A stretch of 64,000 nt of DNA from Peptococcaceae bacterium 1198_IL3148 (GCA_036763105.1 JBAIYS010000002.1:186001-250000), one strand, 5' to 3'; counted from the first letter of the stretch, positions 24,131-33,545 are shown. Notes: a model not told the origin generated them from the letters alone. A program made the numbers and translations.

Positions 24131-25188
24131 GGACAGGGATTGGCACTGGCCACTAACATTATTCGAGCGGGATAGGTGAGGGAGGACTGCACTCTGGTGA
24201 TGGAAACAATGCCATCCTCCAATGGTTGACGCAGTGATTCTAAGACGTCCTTGCGAAACTCCAGTATTTCGTCTAGAAATAAAACGCCATTGTGGGCCAG
24301 TGACACTTCGCCGGGGCGAGGAATGCGTCCACCACCAACTAAGCTGGCAGATGATGCAGAATGATGAGGAGCCCGAAAGGGTCGTTCTGTTACCAATGCT
24401 TGATGCGGTTGTAGCTGACCGGCTAAGCTGTGCACCTTGGTTACCTCCACCGCTTCGTCAAAGGTCATATCCGGTAATATTGAGGGTAGTCTGCGGGACA
24501 ACATAGTTTTACCCGAGCCAGGGGTACCCACCATCAAAATATTGTGGCTGCCGGCGGCAGCCACTTCCAATGCGCGTTTAGCGGCAAGTTGGCCCTTTAC
24601 ATCGGCAAAATCACAATGGGTTGTATGATTATTTTTCAGCAATTGGCTAACGTCAACATGGTGAGATACCAGTTCCATTTCTCCTTTGAGGGCGGCCATC
24701 AGTTGCACTAGGTGACCTGCTGGGTAGACATTAATGCCCTGGACTAAAGCGGATTCAGCGGCGTTTTCAGTGGGTACCACCAAATTGCTGTGGTGATGTT
24801 GTTGGGCGGCCAAGGCCAACGGCAGTGCTCCATTAATCTTGCGGATGGCTCCATCTAATGAAAGTTCGCCCGCAAAAATATAATCACTGCATTTTGTGGC
24901 ATCTATTTGTTCCGAGGCGGCCAAAATACCTATGGCGATGGGCAGGTCGTACATTGGCCCTTCCTTGCGTATATCTGCAGGGGCTAAATTGACAGTAATT
25001 CTCTTTACAGGGAAATCAAAGCCAGAATTTTTAATGGCTGCCCGCACCCGCTCTTTGGCCTCCCGCACCGAGGTGCCGGGCAGCCCCACTAGGTCAAACC
25101 CAGGCAAACCGTGGGATACATCGACCTCTACTTTAATAACCACACCATCAAGCCCCTGGAGCGCAATGCTGTGGACAATGGCAAGCAT
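24100..25188 (-). pseudogene. comM: comM/yifB Mg-chelatase-like ATPase, C-terminus lost
   Basis: The 362-residue frame keeps the N-terminal lon-like domain (about 20-130), Walker A GTPGSGKT (about 222) and Walker [11 protein letters not shown], and follows ComM faithfully up to VASANPCPC, then reads KNHPWRVA and stops. Normal ComM is about 500 residues and continues CG... through the arginine-finger part of the ATPase domain. The break falls at about 24126. It may be a simple truncation or one half of a gene split by the prophage. ComM helps DNA branch migration in transformation. Confidence 0.85.
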
Positions 25189-25348
25189 AGAATCCTTCCT
25201 TCCATAAGCGAGGATATTTGGTATATTCTAGCAAAATATTGGTTTACCTGCAGCCTTTGTGAAAATAGATCAAAAATACAGAAAATGGTTGGCGGGATAT
25301 ATAAAATTGTAATAATATAAGAGTAAAACAGAGTAAGGTGGGTTAAAC

Positions 25349-25663
25349 ATGGACCATAATGTAACACCTCAGGAATATCTGGCTGCTTTAATAGAGATTT
25401 ATCGAGGTTATATGGTAGATATCCCTAAGGTGGACGATAAATTGCAGTTGGATTTATTAAAGGATGTGCTTTCCTCGGCCATTAGATTTGCTGAAAGTGA
25501 AAGGGCAGTACAAACCATCAGTGAAGAGTTGTTTAATTGTGCGCAGGGAAAATGTAATTTTGCCCAGCAGATAGAGGCGGCAAAGGTACAGTCACCAGAA
25601 GTATTAACTGCCAAAATGACCGCTGCTGCCTACATAATGAAACTTCATAACAGTGCAAATTAG
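25349..25663 (+). CDS. Unknown small helical protein
   Basis: 104 residues, ATG 25349, preceded by a GGTGGG purine stretch. It is helical and acidic (PQEYLAALIEIYRGYMVDIPKVDDKLQLDLLKDVLSSAIRFAE) with two cysteines (CAQGKC). It sits 12 bases before the cbiX-like gene and so may share its transcript. No family recognised. Confidence 0.65.
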   Translation: MDHNVTPQEYLAALIEIYRGYMVDIPKVDDKLQLDLLKDVLSSAIRFAESERAVQTISEELFNCAQGKCNFAQQIEAAKVQSPEVLTAKMTAAAYIMKLHNSAN

Positions 25664-25675
25664 GAGAAAAATCAC

Positions 25676-26053
25676 ATGATTAAGGAAGGCGTGCTAATAT
25701 TAGCCCACGGCTCCCGCCGGGAGGCAGGCAATGAAGAAGTCAAAAATATAACAAAACAAATAAAGGCCAAGGATGGTTTAAATCGCCTTTATCAAGCGGC
25801 ATTTATGGAGTTCGGCCAACCCAATATGGTAGATGGGGTGGCAAAATTAATTGACAGCGGTGTGCAGAAAGTGATTGTGGTGCCGCTATTCTTGTTTTCG
25901 GGCAATCATATTTGGCGGGATATTCCCCAGGCATTAGAGCAACAAAGACAACAATATCCAAATGTGCAGTTTGTGTTGGCCCGACACATTGCTGCAGCCA
26001 ATCTGTTTCCGGATTTAGTTGCGGAATTGATTGATGGTGTTGACAATAAATAG
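25676..26053 (+). CDS. cbiX: Sirohydrochlorin chelatase, small CbiX type
   Basis: 125 residues, the size of the short (homodimeric) CbiX. The start GVLILAHGSRR holds the metal/catalytic histidine H11; YQAAFMEFGQPNM and VIVVPLFLFSGNHIWRDIP with the second histidine complete the active site. It inserts cobalt (or iron/nickel) into sirohydrochlorin for B12, sirohaem or F430-type cofactors. The precorrin-2 dehydrogenase and hemA genes at the far end of the window belong to the same pathway. A hairpin follows. Confidence 0.88.
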   Translation: MIKEGVLILAHGSRREAGNEEVKNITKQIKAKDGLNRLYQAAFMEFGQPNMVDGVAKLIDSGVQKVIVVPLFLFSGNHIWRDIPQALEQQRQQYPNVQFVLARHIAAANLFPDLVAELIDGVDNK

Positions 26054-26074
26054 GCGCTGTGATTACAGCGCCTA
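26051..26074. terminator. Hairpin between convergent genes
   Basis: TAGGCGCTGT (26051-26060), GATT, ACAGCGCCTA (26065-26074). It spans the cbiX stop and the stop of the minus-strand gene; it is a good stem with only a short A/T tract. Confidence 0.65.
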
Positions 26075-26551
26075 AAATACCACCAATAAAAACCAGACGA
26101 TCATGCCAATTTCAATAATCAGCTTTACTAAAGCCCCTCCGGCAAAGCCCAGTAAGGTACCAACACCTACTTTAATCGCTTGTTCCAGTGGCCTATTGCT
26201 CAATAATTCCCCAATGATGGCGCCAAAAAACGGACCTAAAAGGATACCAAAGGGTCCTAACAGAAATAACCCCACAACACCACCGACAATACTGCCCCAA
26301 ACCGCGGCCTTAGAACCGCCATATTTTTGAGCACCGATGGCCCCCGCCAAGTAGTCCACAGCGAAGATCAGCATAAGCAATAGCACCTGACCGATCCAAA
26401 AGGTGGGGGAGAAGGCGGCAAAGCCCTCAAAGGCTCCGTAAACCACCATACCCAGCACTATTAACGGCCCACCGGGTAGTAGCGGTAAAATGGTGCCGGC
26501 TAAACCAACCAACATAAGCAATACTGCTAGTGTAATACCAATCCAACTCAT
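26072..26551 (-). CDS. DUF456 membrane protein
   Basis: 159 residues with four or five hydrophobic segments, among them GITLAVLLMLVGLAGTILPLLPGGPLIVLG at the start and LLGPFGILLGPFFGAIIGELL with Gly-rich membrane turns. The LPLLPGGPLI motif is typical of DUF456. The family is unassigned; it is a common single-gene membrane protein in Firmicutes. Confidence 0.85.
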   Translation of the reverse strand: MSWIGITLAVLLMLVGLAGTILPLLPGGPLIVLGMVVYGAFEGFAAFSPTFWIGQVLLLMLIFAVDYLAGAIGAQKYGGSKAAVWGSIVGGVVGLFLLGPFGILLGPFFGAIIGELLSNRPLEQAIKVGVGTLLGFAGGALVKLIIEIGMIVWFLLVVF

Positions 26552-26601
26552 AAAATAGCCACCTTATCTAACCGCATATTAAAAATAATTCTAACATAGG
26601 G

Positions 26602-27837
26602 CTATTCGCTGCGCAATGCTTCAATGGGATCAAGTTTGGCCGCTTTAAGAGCTGGATAGACACCAAAGAAAATACCTACCAGTAATGCGAACACCAAGGC
26701 GGTAATCACTGCCGGCATCGACACTGCGGTGTTAATATTTGGTAGTATTTGTGGCAAAAGTCGAGCACCGGTAATACCGGCCAATAGCCCCAGCAGGCCG
26801 CCAATTAAACTTAGAAAAACAGCCTCGATCAAAAATTGGACTAAAATATCCCGTCGTTTGGCTCCGATGGCTTTACGAATACCGATTTCTTTAGTTCTTT
26901 CGGTGACCGAAACCAGCATAATATTCATAATGCCAATGCCCCCAACCAGCAGTGAAATAGCCGCAATGCCCCCGAGACCAGCAGTCAATGCCCCTAAAAT
27001 ATTGTTGATGGCTTTTAAAATGTCCTTTTGTTTTAACACCGTAAAATTACCTTCGGGATGGTTTTGGCTAAGGGTATTTTTAATGACGGTGGCGGCAGCC
27101 TCCACATCCTGGGAAGAGGGGGCTTGCACTAATATCTGGCCCACTGTTTTATCCGCTTTACGATCTAAAACATCGGTAATTGGCAAGTAAATTTTAGTAT
27201 TGATATTCTCGGCCTGAGGACCCAGGTTTTCAGGTTCCTTATATTTTAGAATGCCAATCACTCGGTAATCCTGACCGTTTATTTTAAAGGATTTACCAAT
27301 GGAGTTTTGGTTATTGAACAGCTCAATGTTTGCTTGTTGGCCGATAACCGCCACTTTAGCTTTGTTTTTTCGCTCATCACCATTAATAAAGCGGCCGTGG
27401 GCAAAATCTAACTTATTTATTTTGTTGAAATCTTCGTCCACTCCGGTGGTGGAGACAAAAATATTTAAATCATCTAATCGATCGATACTAGTCAAGCTAC
27501 CAGTGGCGGTGGCAATGTTATCTTGTCCCTTTAGCAATAACACATCGTCATAGGTTAAAACATTGGGACTATCATTGAAGTGTCCATCTTGAACGCTGAG
27601 CTGGCTTTCGCCTTTTTTAGGAGGGCCCATCTGTATTTTGCCGGGCACTACATAAAGCAGGTTAGCCCCCAGCGATTCCACCTGGGAGCCAACCTCCTGC
27701 TTTAGGCCTTCACCAATGGAGGTTAAAGTGATGACGGAAAATATACCGATAATTACCCCCAGCATAGTTAACAGGCTGCGCAACTTATTATGAAACAGCG
27801 ATTTAATACTGCTGCGGATACTCTCTTTAAAATTCAA
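26602..27837 (-). CDS. MacB-like ABC transporter permease
   Basis: 411 residues with the MacB/FtsX layout: one N-terminal membrane helix after [19 protein letters not shown] (about 18-40), a large extracytoplasmic domain (about 45-280) and three C-terminal helices, with [22 protein letters not shown] before the second. The C-terminal [12 protein letters not shown] is the family's end motif. It exports peptides, lipids or drugs in mechanotransmission style. It overlaps the ATPase gene by ATGA (27834-27837). Confidence 0.92.
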   Translation of the reverse strand: MNFKESIRSSIKSLFHNKLRSLLTMLGVIIGIFSVITLTSIGEGLKQEVGSQVESLGANLLYVVPGKIQMGPPKKGESQLSVQDGHFNDSPNVLTYDDVLLLKGQDNIATATGSLTSIDRLDDLNIFVSTTGVDEDFNKINKLDFAHGRFINGDERKNKAKVAVIGQQANIELFNNQNSIGKSFKINGQDYRVIGILKYKEPENLGPQAENINTKIYLPITDVLDRKADKTVGQILVQAPSSQDVEAAATVIKNTLSQNHPEGNFTVLKQKDILKAINNILGALTAGLGGIAAISLLVGGIGIMNIMLVSVTERTKEIGIRKAIGAKRRDILVQFLIEAVFLSLIGGLLGLLAGITGARLLPQILPNINTAVSMPAVITALVFALLVGIFFGVYPALKAAKLDPIEALRSE

Positions 27838-28505
27838 TTGGTGACCTCCTCCAGCACACCATCTTTAATACTAATTACCCGTTTAGCCCTGTGGGCAATA
27901 TCTAGGTCATGGGTGACAATGATAATGGTTTTACCTCGGCTGTTTAACTCCTGAAATATTTCTAATACTTCCTGACCGGTTTTGGAATCTAGGTTACCGG
28001 TGGGCTCATCGGCTAGCAACAATGAAGGGGAGTTGACCAAGGCCCGGGCTATGGCCACCCGTTGTTTTTGTCCACCGGATAGCTGGTTAGGCTTATGTTT
28101 TAAGCGATTGCTGAGGCCTAAAGCATCCAGTGCCTGGATCGCCTGTTGGCGAGCATTTTTGTTAGATTTACTATATTGTATTGCCAATTCAACGTTCTCC
28201 AGTGCGGTGTATTGGGGCAGTAAATTAAAGGATTGAAAGATGAAACCGATATGCTGGTTTCTTATTTCAGCCAGGGCATTGTCGTCTAATTTGCTAATAT
28301 CATTGCCGTCCAATTTGTAACTGCCGCTGGAAGGGCGGTCTAAGCAACCGATGATATTCATTAGGGTAGATTTTCCTGATCCCGATGGTCCAATAATGGC
28401 CAAAAAATCACCGTCTTGTATTTGTAGCGAAACATCCTTCAGCACCTCAGTAACTTCATCGCCGTTTATGTAGTTTTTGTATAAAGAATTAAGCACTATT
28501 GTCAT
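27834..28505 (-). CDS. MacB/LolD-like ABC transporter ATPase
   Basis: 223 residues: Walker [10 protein letters not shown] (about 39-47), Q-loop [20 protein letters not shown], signature [15 protein letters not shown], Walker [13 protein letters not shown] and the H-loop IIIVTHD. The EPTGNLDS stretch marks the MacB/LolD subfamily. It pairs with the permease immediately downstream, but no periplasmic adaptor is encoded here, as usual in Gram-positives lacking one. Confidence 0.94.
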   Translation of the reverse strand: MTIVLNSLYKNYINGDEVTEVLKDVSLQIQDGDFLAIIGPSGSGKSTLMNIIGCLDRPSSGSYKLDGNDISKLDDNALAEIRNQHIGFIFQSFNLLPQYTALENVELAIQYSKSNKNARQQAIQALDALGLSNRLKHKPNQLSGGQKQRVAIARALVNSPSLLLADEPTGNLDSKTGQEVLEIFQELNSRGKTIIIVTHDLDIAHRAKRVISIKDGVLEEVTN

Positions 28506-28562
28506 AAAATTATTTTTCGATTGTTGGCGGTGATTTATACTTGTAATTGGCTGTTGATAAAT

Positions 28563-28597
28563 AAAAAACCTAACCCCTTGCTAGGGCTAGGTTACTA
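28563..28597 (-). terminator. Terminator of the sdpR-sdpI operon
   Basis: AACCTA (28567-28572) and TAGGTT (28588-28593) with an inner CCC/GGG stem. On the minus strand the stem is followed by TTTTTTAT. Confidence 0.75.
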
Positions 28598-28600
28598 AAG

Positions 28601-29251
28601 TTATTTATTTTGCTGAGCAAAAATTACATACGAATATATCGTTGTGATTATAGTAGGGACCAGTATACCCGCCATCATGATGACAAACCCAACGGTGGGG
28701 GAAGCCAATAGCCCCAGCAGTGCCACCAAACCACCGGCAACCATTAATTTACTGCCAAGGCGGTGAGTTTTTTTCCAAACCACTTCACTGGCCAATGTCC
28801 AAGGGGTTTTAAAACCCAAAGTATAATTGTGTTTAATTTTAGCCATGTAGTTGCCTAAATAAATGAAAAAGATGGGCAGTAGGATGCGCATGATTAAACT
28901 AATATTAACCTTATACCCTAAACCTGCCATTAGCGACATGGTAACCACACCCACCATAATCAGTACTGTGGCCAGGCAAATTTTTTCATAACTGGCGCTA
29001 AATTTGCGGTAGCTTTCTTTTTTGGGATCAATTTTAGGAATGATAATCATTAAGAGATAAATTCCTAAAGGTAACAATGGCATGATTAGCGTTGCCACAG
29101 CTTTGTGCGAGTAGCCGTCAATCTCACCTTTAATATTCCAATGGGTTGGTACTTGTTCGGGCATTGAAGGGTAAAATGATGCACAGATACCCCAAAAGGT
29201 CAGTAGTAAGATGATGGTTATCCAGCTAATTTTTGTTTTGCCATTAGTCAC
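28601..29251 (-). CDS. sdpI: SdpI-like immunity membrane protein
   Basis: 216 residues from GTG 29251, eight bases after GGGGGG and overlapping the sdpR stop. The N-terminal DUF1648-type part (about 10-100: EQVPTHWNIKGEIDGYSHK) and the C-terminal SdpI part (GNYMAKIKHNYTLGFKTPWTL) with six hydrophobic segments match B. subtilis SdpI, which protects from the SdpC killing peptide and sequesters SdpR at the membrane. No sdpABC genes are nearby, so it may act against foreign toxin or as a signalling receptor. Confidence 0.9.
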   Translation of the reverse strand: MTNGKTKISWITIILLLTFWGICASFYPSMPEQVPTHWNIKGEIDGYSHKAVATLIMPLLPLGIYLLMIIIPKIDPKKESYRKFSASYEKICLATVLIMVGVVTMSLMAGLGYKVNISLIMRILLPIFFIYLGNYMAKIKHNYTLGFKTPWTLASEVVWKKTHRLGSKLMVAGGLVALLGLLASPTVGFVIMMAGILVPTIITTIYSYVIFAQQNK

Positions 29252-29525
29252 TGGTTTTGCCCCCCTTCTGCATGAACCCTGCAAACCAGGCCATCACTTC
29301 ATCCATAACGGTGGTGTTAAGCGAGTAGTAAATGAATTGCCCTTGCCTTTCATCCTGTACTAAATCAGCATTTTTTAATACATTTAAGTGATGGGAAACA
29401 CTGGGCTTAGATATATTAAAGTGCTGGGCTATTTCGCCCGCTGTTAAGTCCGCATTTTGCAGCATCTTTAATATTTCTCGCCTGGTTGGGTCTGATAAAG
29501 CCTGAAAAGTTTTGTTGATTGACAT
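29244..29525 (-). CDS. sdpR: SdpR-like ArsR-family autorepressor
   Basis: 93 residues from ATG 29525, nine bases after AAAGGTGG; an in-frame GTG at 29537 overlaps that site. The winged helix is visible as FQALSDPTRREILKMLQNADLTAGEIAQHFNISKPSVSHHLNVLKNADLV (two parts) and the wing GQFIYYSLNTT, nearly the B. subtilis SdpR sequence. It represses its own operon. It lacks the Cys ligands of metal-sensing ArsR proteins. Confidence 0.92.
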   Translation of the reverse strand: MSINKTFQALSDPTRREILKMLQNADLTAGEIAQHFNISKPSVSHHLNVLKNADLVQDERQGQFIYYSLNTTVMDEVMAWFAGFMQKGGKTSD

Positions 29526-29539
29526 CGCATTTGCCACCT

Positions 29540-29563
29540 TTAGATATTTAGAATATTATCTAA
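29540..29563 (-). promoter_or_regulatory. Probable SdpR operator
   Basis: TTAGATA (29540-29546) and TATCTAA (29557-29563) form an exact inverted repeat with a 10-base gap, directly upstream of the sdpR ribosome site. TATA-rich -10-like sequence overlaps it. Autoregulation is known for SdpR; the site here is inferred. Confidence 0.6.
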
Positions 29564-29605
29564 CTATCTATATTATACTATGTCTTTACCATCGATTCAA
29601 GCACT

Positions 29606-29639
29606 AAAAAAGCCCTGCGTAAAAACGCAAGGCTTTTTT
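29606..29639 (-). terminator. Terminator after the CBS-domain gene
   Basis: AAAAAAGCCCTGCGT (29606-29620) and ACGCAAGGCTTTTTT (29625-29639) pair with one mismatch; both strands end in T runs. Confidence 0.85.
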
Positions 29640-29647
29640 AGGCTTAA

Positions 29648-30106
29648 CTAAGTGGTTACTTTATTCCAAATGTAACGAATGATGTCGCCACGACTGATGA
29701 TGCCAACCAGTTTTTTGTTTTTAACTACCGGCACTTTTTTTATGCGTTTATTGCCTAGAATTTGGGCGACGTTGTCCAATTCAGTATCAGCGTCCACTGT
29801 AATCACACGTTTATTGGCCAGTTCCATGATGTTTAGCTTCAGTAGGTCATGAACCTTTTTTTCCATGGTTTCGTTGTCAAACCAAGTTATCAGGTGGGTG
29901 AAATAGTCAACAATGACGGTATTGTTGTAACCAATATATTTCATAATATCGCCATCGCTAATAAAGCCAATGGGCTCATTAGCGTCATTGACCACCGGCA
30001 AACCGCTAATGCGGTTGGCAACAAATTTTTCCATTACATCGCTAACGGTACTGTTGTTTGTAACAGCAATTACCGGACTGACCATAACATCACTTGCTGT
30101 CGGCAT
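29648..30106 (-). CDS. CBS-domain protein
   Basis: 152 residues from ATG 30106 with AAAGGGGG eight bases before it (a longer frame upstream has no site). Two CBS motifs are present: about 1-60 (ASDVMVSPVIAVTNNSTVSDVMEKF...GLPVVNDANEPIGFISDGDIM) and about 90-150 (VDADTELDNVAQILGNKRIKKVPVV...LVGIISRGDIIRYIW). Such stand-alone pairs bind adenosine nucleotides and regulate partner proteins. Partner unknown. Confidence 0.9.
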   Translation of the reverse strand: MPTASDVMVSPVIAVTNNSTVSDVMEKFVANRISGLPVVNDANEPIGFISDGDIMKYIGYNNTVIVDYFTHLITWFDNETMEKKVHDLLKLNIMELANKRVITVDADTELDNVAQILGNKRIKKVPVVKNKKLVGIISRGDIIRYIWNKVTT

Positions 30107-30187
30107 ACCATATACCCCCTTTATAAGCATATTATACCATTTGGGAGTAGAAATGCACAAATTATCATACTAAGGTTAAAAAATAAG

Positions 30188-30463
30188 TTATCGGTGAGCT
30201 ATTTTATGATTTAGTTTTTTAATTTCTGCATCCAAGAACTTAATTTCTTCAACATATTTGGCTGCTTTTTCGTTTGTGGTGGGATTAATTAAATTGGCTT
30301 TGTAAACATAGGACCCCAAATCACGAAGCAACGCATTCCTTTGCTTTTTTAACTGGTAACAGCTATATTTCAGATTGGCCAGTTCTGTCACTTCATCTGC
30401 CTTTTTACCAATCAACACCAAAGCCTTGGTCAGGGTCTGTTCAACCTTTTTGCTCAATTCCAT
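30188..30463 (-). CDS. Small coiled-coil protein
   Basis: 91 residues from ATG 30463 (AAGGGA eight bases upstream; ATG 30481 is also in frame but without a site). The protein is helical throughout (LSKKVEQTLTKALVLIGKKADEV, YQLKKQRNALLRDLG, EEIKFLDAEIKKLNHKI), ending in a heptad pattern. No known domain. It lies close to the selenoprotein gene on the same strand. Confidence 0.6.
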   Translation of the reverse strand: MELSKKVEQTLTKALVLIGKKADEVTELANLKYSCYQLKKQRNALLRDLGSYVYKANLINPTTNEKAAKYVEEIKFLDAEIKKLNHKIAHR

Positions 30464-30554
30464 TATTTCCAGTCCCTTCATAAAGCATGTTTTGCTATTA
30501 TATAACATGATTATGTTTTGGGTGACTGTTGCGCAATCAGATTGACCGTTAATT

Positions 30555-31175
30555 TTAAATACGGAATTTTTCAATGGTCGGCGACTCTTTAATTGCCCGC
30601 ACAAAGGTATCATAATTTTGGGCACCAACAATTTTTTTACCGTTTTCAAAAATAAAGGTTGGCAAACCAGCAACTTTGTGTTGGGCACCCAGTGCGCGGT
30701 TGTTGTCTATCACTGGTGCATATTTTTTTTGCTGTAATGCTTGTTTTAGCAGGTTCACATCTAAACCCACTTGTTGACCGCAGGCCAATACGGTTTCTAA
30801 TTTGCCAATATCTTGGCCCGCTTCAAAATAAGCTTTAAACACTGCGTCGTGAAATTCTACAAATTTGCCATACTCCCGGGCAAACTCACTGGCTTCTAAG
30901 GCTAATCTGGTGTTGGAGTTAACCTCCATTTTTTTAAAGGCTACCCCGTAGGGCTCTCCGGCCTTGTTTAAACTTGTCATCATTTTGTCGATGTCTAAGT
31001 CGGGAAAAGCCTCCTTGAGCAGAGCCCCTTCCTTGGGGGTTTCGGGATGTAACTCATAGCCAATCCACTTTACCTCCAATGAATACTCCCTTTGCAGTTG
31101 TTCGACAATACCTTTGCCGATATAACAAAACGGTCAAGCATAATCTGAAAAGAGTAGCACTTTGGTCGGTGCCAT
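30555..31175 (-). CDS. DsbA/FrnE-type oxidoreductase, probable selenoprotein (Sec14)
   Basis: Reading from ATG 31175 through an in-frame TGA at 31136-31134 gives 206 residues: MAPTKVLLFSDYA-U-PFCYIGKGIVEQL... The TGA falls exactly at the first cysteine of the FrnE/2-hydroxychromene-type DsbA motif CPFC, giving U14-P-F-C17. Downstream parts are normal: YELHPETPKEG, FHDAVFKAYFEAGQDI, cis-Pro VAGLPTFIFENG and QNYDTFVRAI. A hairpin suited as SECIS follows the TGA, and tRNA-Sec is encoded in this window. It would catalyse thiol-disulfide or thiol-redox reactions. Without readthrough only an N-terminally truncated, inactive product could be made. Confidence 0.87.
31108..31123 (-). promoter_or_regulatory. 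Putative bacterial SECIS hairpin
   Basis: On the minus strand, 10 bases after the TGA, ATATC (31123-31119) pairs with GGTAT (31112-31108) including one G-U and presents a GGCAAA loop. The loop starts with two G and begins about 13-16 bases after the TGA, within the range of bacterial SECIS elements. An outer TTGTT/AACAA pairing is also possible. Confidence 0.6.
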
Positions 31176-31380
31176 CTGTAATCAATCCTTTCGTTTTGAA
31201 ATTGGTTATAAGTATAGTGCGGGTGCGACAATATCTATTATACTGTAACGATGACATTTTTTGCATCCGGACTTTTTTATTCTTTTGAGATGAATTATAC
31301 TAATACAGGAAGTTGAAAGGTTTGCTAGCGAAAAAAATGGAAAAGCTGTAGATATATTGGTAGGGGGAGGCTTTACTGCA

Positions 31381-32781
31381 TTGCGATTGTGTCTTTATGC
31401 TGCCGTAATGGGCGGCAAATTATCTTCTAGATTGAGTAAATTTACCGGTGGCCGTGGTTCTTCTTTACCTGGTGTGGTGGCCAGACGTATTTATGCCAAG
31501 ACACTGAGTGAATTGTCTAAGCAGGTAAAGAAAGGTACCATTATGGTTACTGGCACTAACGGCAAAACAACCACTAACAACATGCTGGCTAAAGTATTGC
31601 AGGCGGACGGTCAGCGGGTGGTGTTTAATGAAGAAGGGGCTAACCTAATTACTGGTGTTACTGCCTGTTTTGTGCGCAATGCCACCCTTAGCGGGGTAAT
31701 CGATTATGATTATGCTGCCCTAGAGGTGGACGAGGCTTCTTTTCCCAAAGTGGTAAAAGAGGTAAAACCGGATATGGTGGTGGTAAATAATTTTTTTAGA
31801 GATCAGTTGGATCGTTATGGCGAGTTGGACAAAACGGTCAGCTTGGTGCGCGATGCGCTGAAGCAATTGGATGATGTGATATTGGTGTTAAATGCAGATG
31901 ATCCTTTGGTGGCTCAACTGGGGCCAACCACTGGACACAAAGCTATATATTATGGCATCTCCCAGCAACAGGATGTTGGTCGGGCAGCGGTCCAAACAAG
32001 GGAAGCGCGGTTTTGTCCCTTTTGTGGGGGCGAGTTAGACTATAACTATTACCATTATAGTCAGTTGGGTGATTACAACTGCCCCCGGTGTAACTTTGCC
32101 CGGGTAACACCTGAGGTTGAGGCCACCGATGTTGAGATCACCCTTGGCGGGCTGACCGCCCAAGTTTGTCATCAGGGCAGTTGCTCGGCAATTACGCTGC
32201 ACACCGCTGGTTTTTACAATCTGTATAATGCGCTGGCTGCATTTGCGGTGGGAAAATTATTGGCCATTAGCGTGCCCACAATACAAAAGGGTTTAGAAAT
32301 GTATACTCCGGCCATTGGGCGAATGGAGCGTTTCCGTTATCATGATAAACCGGCTTTGCTAAACTTGGTAAAAAACCCCACCGGTTTTAATGAAGGCTTG
32401 GCAACGCTATTGTCACTGCCCGGCAGTAAAGATGTGTTTATAGCCCTTAACGACAATGCGGCCGACGGTCGGGACATATCTTGGTTATGGGATGTGGATT
32501 TCGAAATATTGACAGAGCAGTTGGATTATCTGCAGACCTTTACCTGTGCTGGTACCAGGGCGGAGGAAATGGCCCTGAGGTTGAAATATGCCGGGGTGCC
32601 GGTGGACAAAATAACGGTGGTACGAGAATTAGAATCCGCCATTACCGCCACTTTAGGTGGCCAAGCTGATACAGCCTATCTTTTCAGCACTTATACAGCG
32701 CTGTGGCCAGCTCAAAGTATATTAAACCGCCTGGCGGAGAAGGAGGAAACCCATGCTGTCGGTTTGTCATCTGTATCCTGA
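31381..32781 (+). CDS. murT: Lipid II isoglutaminyl synthase, MurT subunit
   Basis: 466 residues from TTG 31381, ten bases after AGGGGGAGG; the frame is open further up but without a better site. Mur-ligase features: SSLPGVVARRI, P-loop TGTNGKT (about 57-63), NEEGANLITGV, LEVDEASFP and the C-terminal DUF1727 part with LNDNAADGRDISWLWD. The MurT-specific zinc ribbon is present (CPFC at 212-215, CPRC at 234-237). With GatD it amidates D-glutamate of lipid II. The gatD gene overlaps the end by 29 bases. Confidence 0.93.
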   Translation: MRLCLYAAVMGGKLSSRLSKFTGGRGSSLPGVVARRIYAKTLSELSKQVKKGTIMVTGTNGKTTTNNMLAKVLQADGQRVVFNEEGANLITGVTACFVRNATLSGVIDYDYAALEVDEASFPKVVKEVKPDMVVVNNFFRDQLDRYGELDKTVSLVRDALKQLDDVILVLNADDPLVAQLGPTTGHKAIYYGISQQQDVGRAAVQTREARFCPFCGGELDYNYYHYSQLGDYNCPRCNFARVTPEVEATDVEITLGGLTAQVCHQGSCSAITLHTAGFYNLYNALAAFAVGKLLAISVPTIQKGLEMYTPAIGRMERFRYHDKPALLNLVKNPTGFNEGLATLLSLPGSKDVFIALNDNAADGRDISWLWDVDFEILTEQLDYLQTFTCAGTRAEEMALRLKYAGVPVDKITVVRELESAITATLGGQADTAYLFSTYTALWPAQSILNRLAEKEETHAVGLSSVS

Positions 32782-33478
32782 TTTATTAAACCTTTATGGT
32801 GACCGAGGTAATGTCATTGCCTTTCTGCAACGTTGTCGTTGGCGTAACATCCCGGTGCGTTTGGTGGAAATCAACCTCGGTGATCCTTTGGATTTTAGCG
32901 ACATCGACTTTTTGTTTTTAGGCGGTGGCTCTGACCGAGAACAAAACATTATGGCAGCGGACTTAGTTACTCGTAAAGGCCCATTGGGGCAAGCAATTGA
33001 GGATGGTTTGGTGGTGCTGGCGATTTGCGGTGGTTATCAACTTTTAGGCCAGTATTACCAGATGACGGACGGTTCTAAAATTCCTGGCCTGGGTTTGCTA
33101 GATTACTATACAGTGGCTAGTGAGCAAAGGTTAATCGGCGATGTGGCTATTGAAATGGAGTTGGATGGGGAGAAAGTTAAAGCCACCGGCTTTGAAAACC
33201 ACGGCGGTCAAACATACCTCGGGGCTGGGGTGGCGCCGCTGGGCAAAGTGATATCCGGTTACGGCAACAATGGTAAAGACGGCTTTGAGGGTGTCCGTTA
33301 CAAAAACGTTTTTTGCTCCTATATGCACGGCCCGATGTTGCCTAAAAACAGTAAATTAACCGATTACCTAATCACATTGGCTCTTAAAAGGCGTGGTATG
33401 GATACTCAGTTGCAACCGCTGGATGATCAATTAGAAAACAGTGCCAATGCAGTAATGCTTAAGCGCATGGGAAATTAA
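32753..33478 (+). CDS. gatD: Lipid II isoglutaminyl synthase, GatD glutaminase subunit
   Basis: 241 residues, ATG 32753 behind GGAGAAGGAGG. A CobB/CobQ-like class I amidotransferase: FLFLGGGSDREQ, nucleophile LAICGGYQLLG (Cys92), GFENHGGQTYLG and catalytic SYMHGPMLPKN. It delivers ammonia from glutamine to MurT. The 29-base overlap with murT enforces balanced synthesis. A terminator follows. Confidence 0.94.
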   Translation: MLSVCHLYPDLLNLYGDRGNVIAFLQRCRWRNIPVRLVEINLGDPLDFSDIDFLFLGGGSDREQNIMAADLVTRKGPLGQAIEDGLVVLAICGGYQLLGQYYQMTDGSKIPGLGLLDYYTVASEQRLIGDVAIEMELDGEKVKATGFENHGGQTYLGAGVAPLGKVISGYGNNGKDGFEGVRYKNVFCSYMHGPMLPKNSKLTDYLITLALKRRGMDTQLQPLDDQLENSANAVMLKRMGN

Positions 33479-33489
33479 ATAAAATAGAT

Positions 33490-33536
33490 AAACGCCCTTA
33501 TTTCTAAAGGTTTCAATAGAGGGCGTTTGTTTTTTG
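33490..33536 (+). terminator. Terminator of murT-gatD
   Basis: AAACGCCCT (33490-33498) pairs with AGGGCGTTT (33520-33528), followed by GTTTTTTG. The loop is 21 bases. Confidence 0.82.
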
Positions 33537-33545
33537 TAAGAAATA

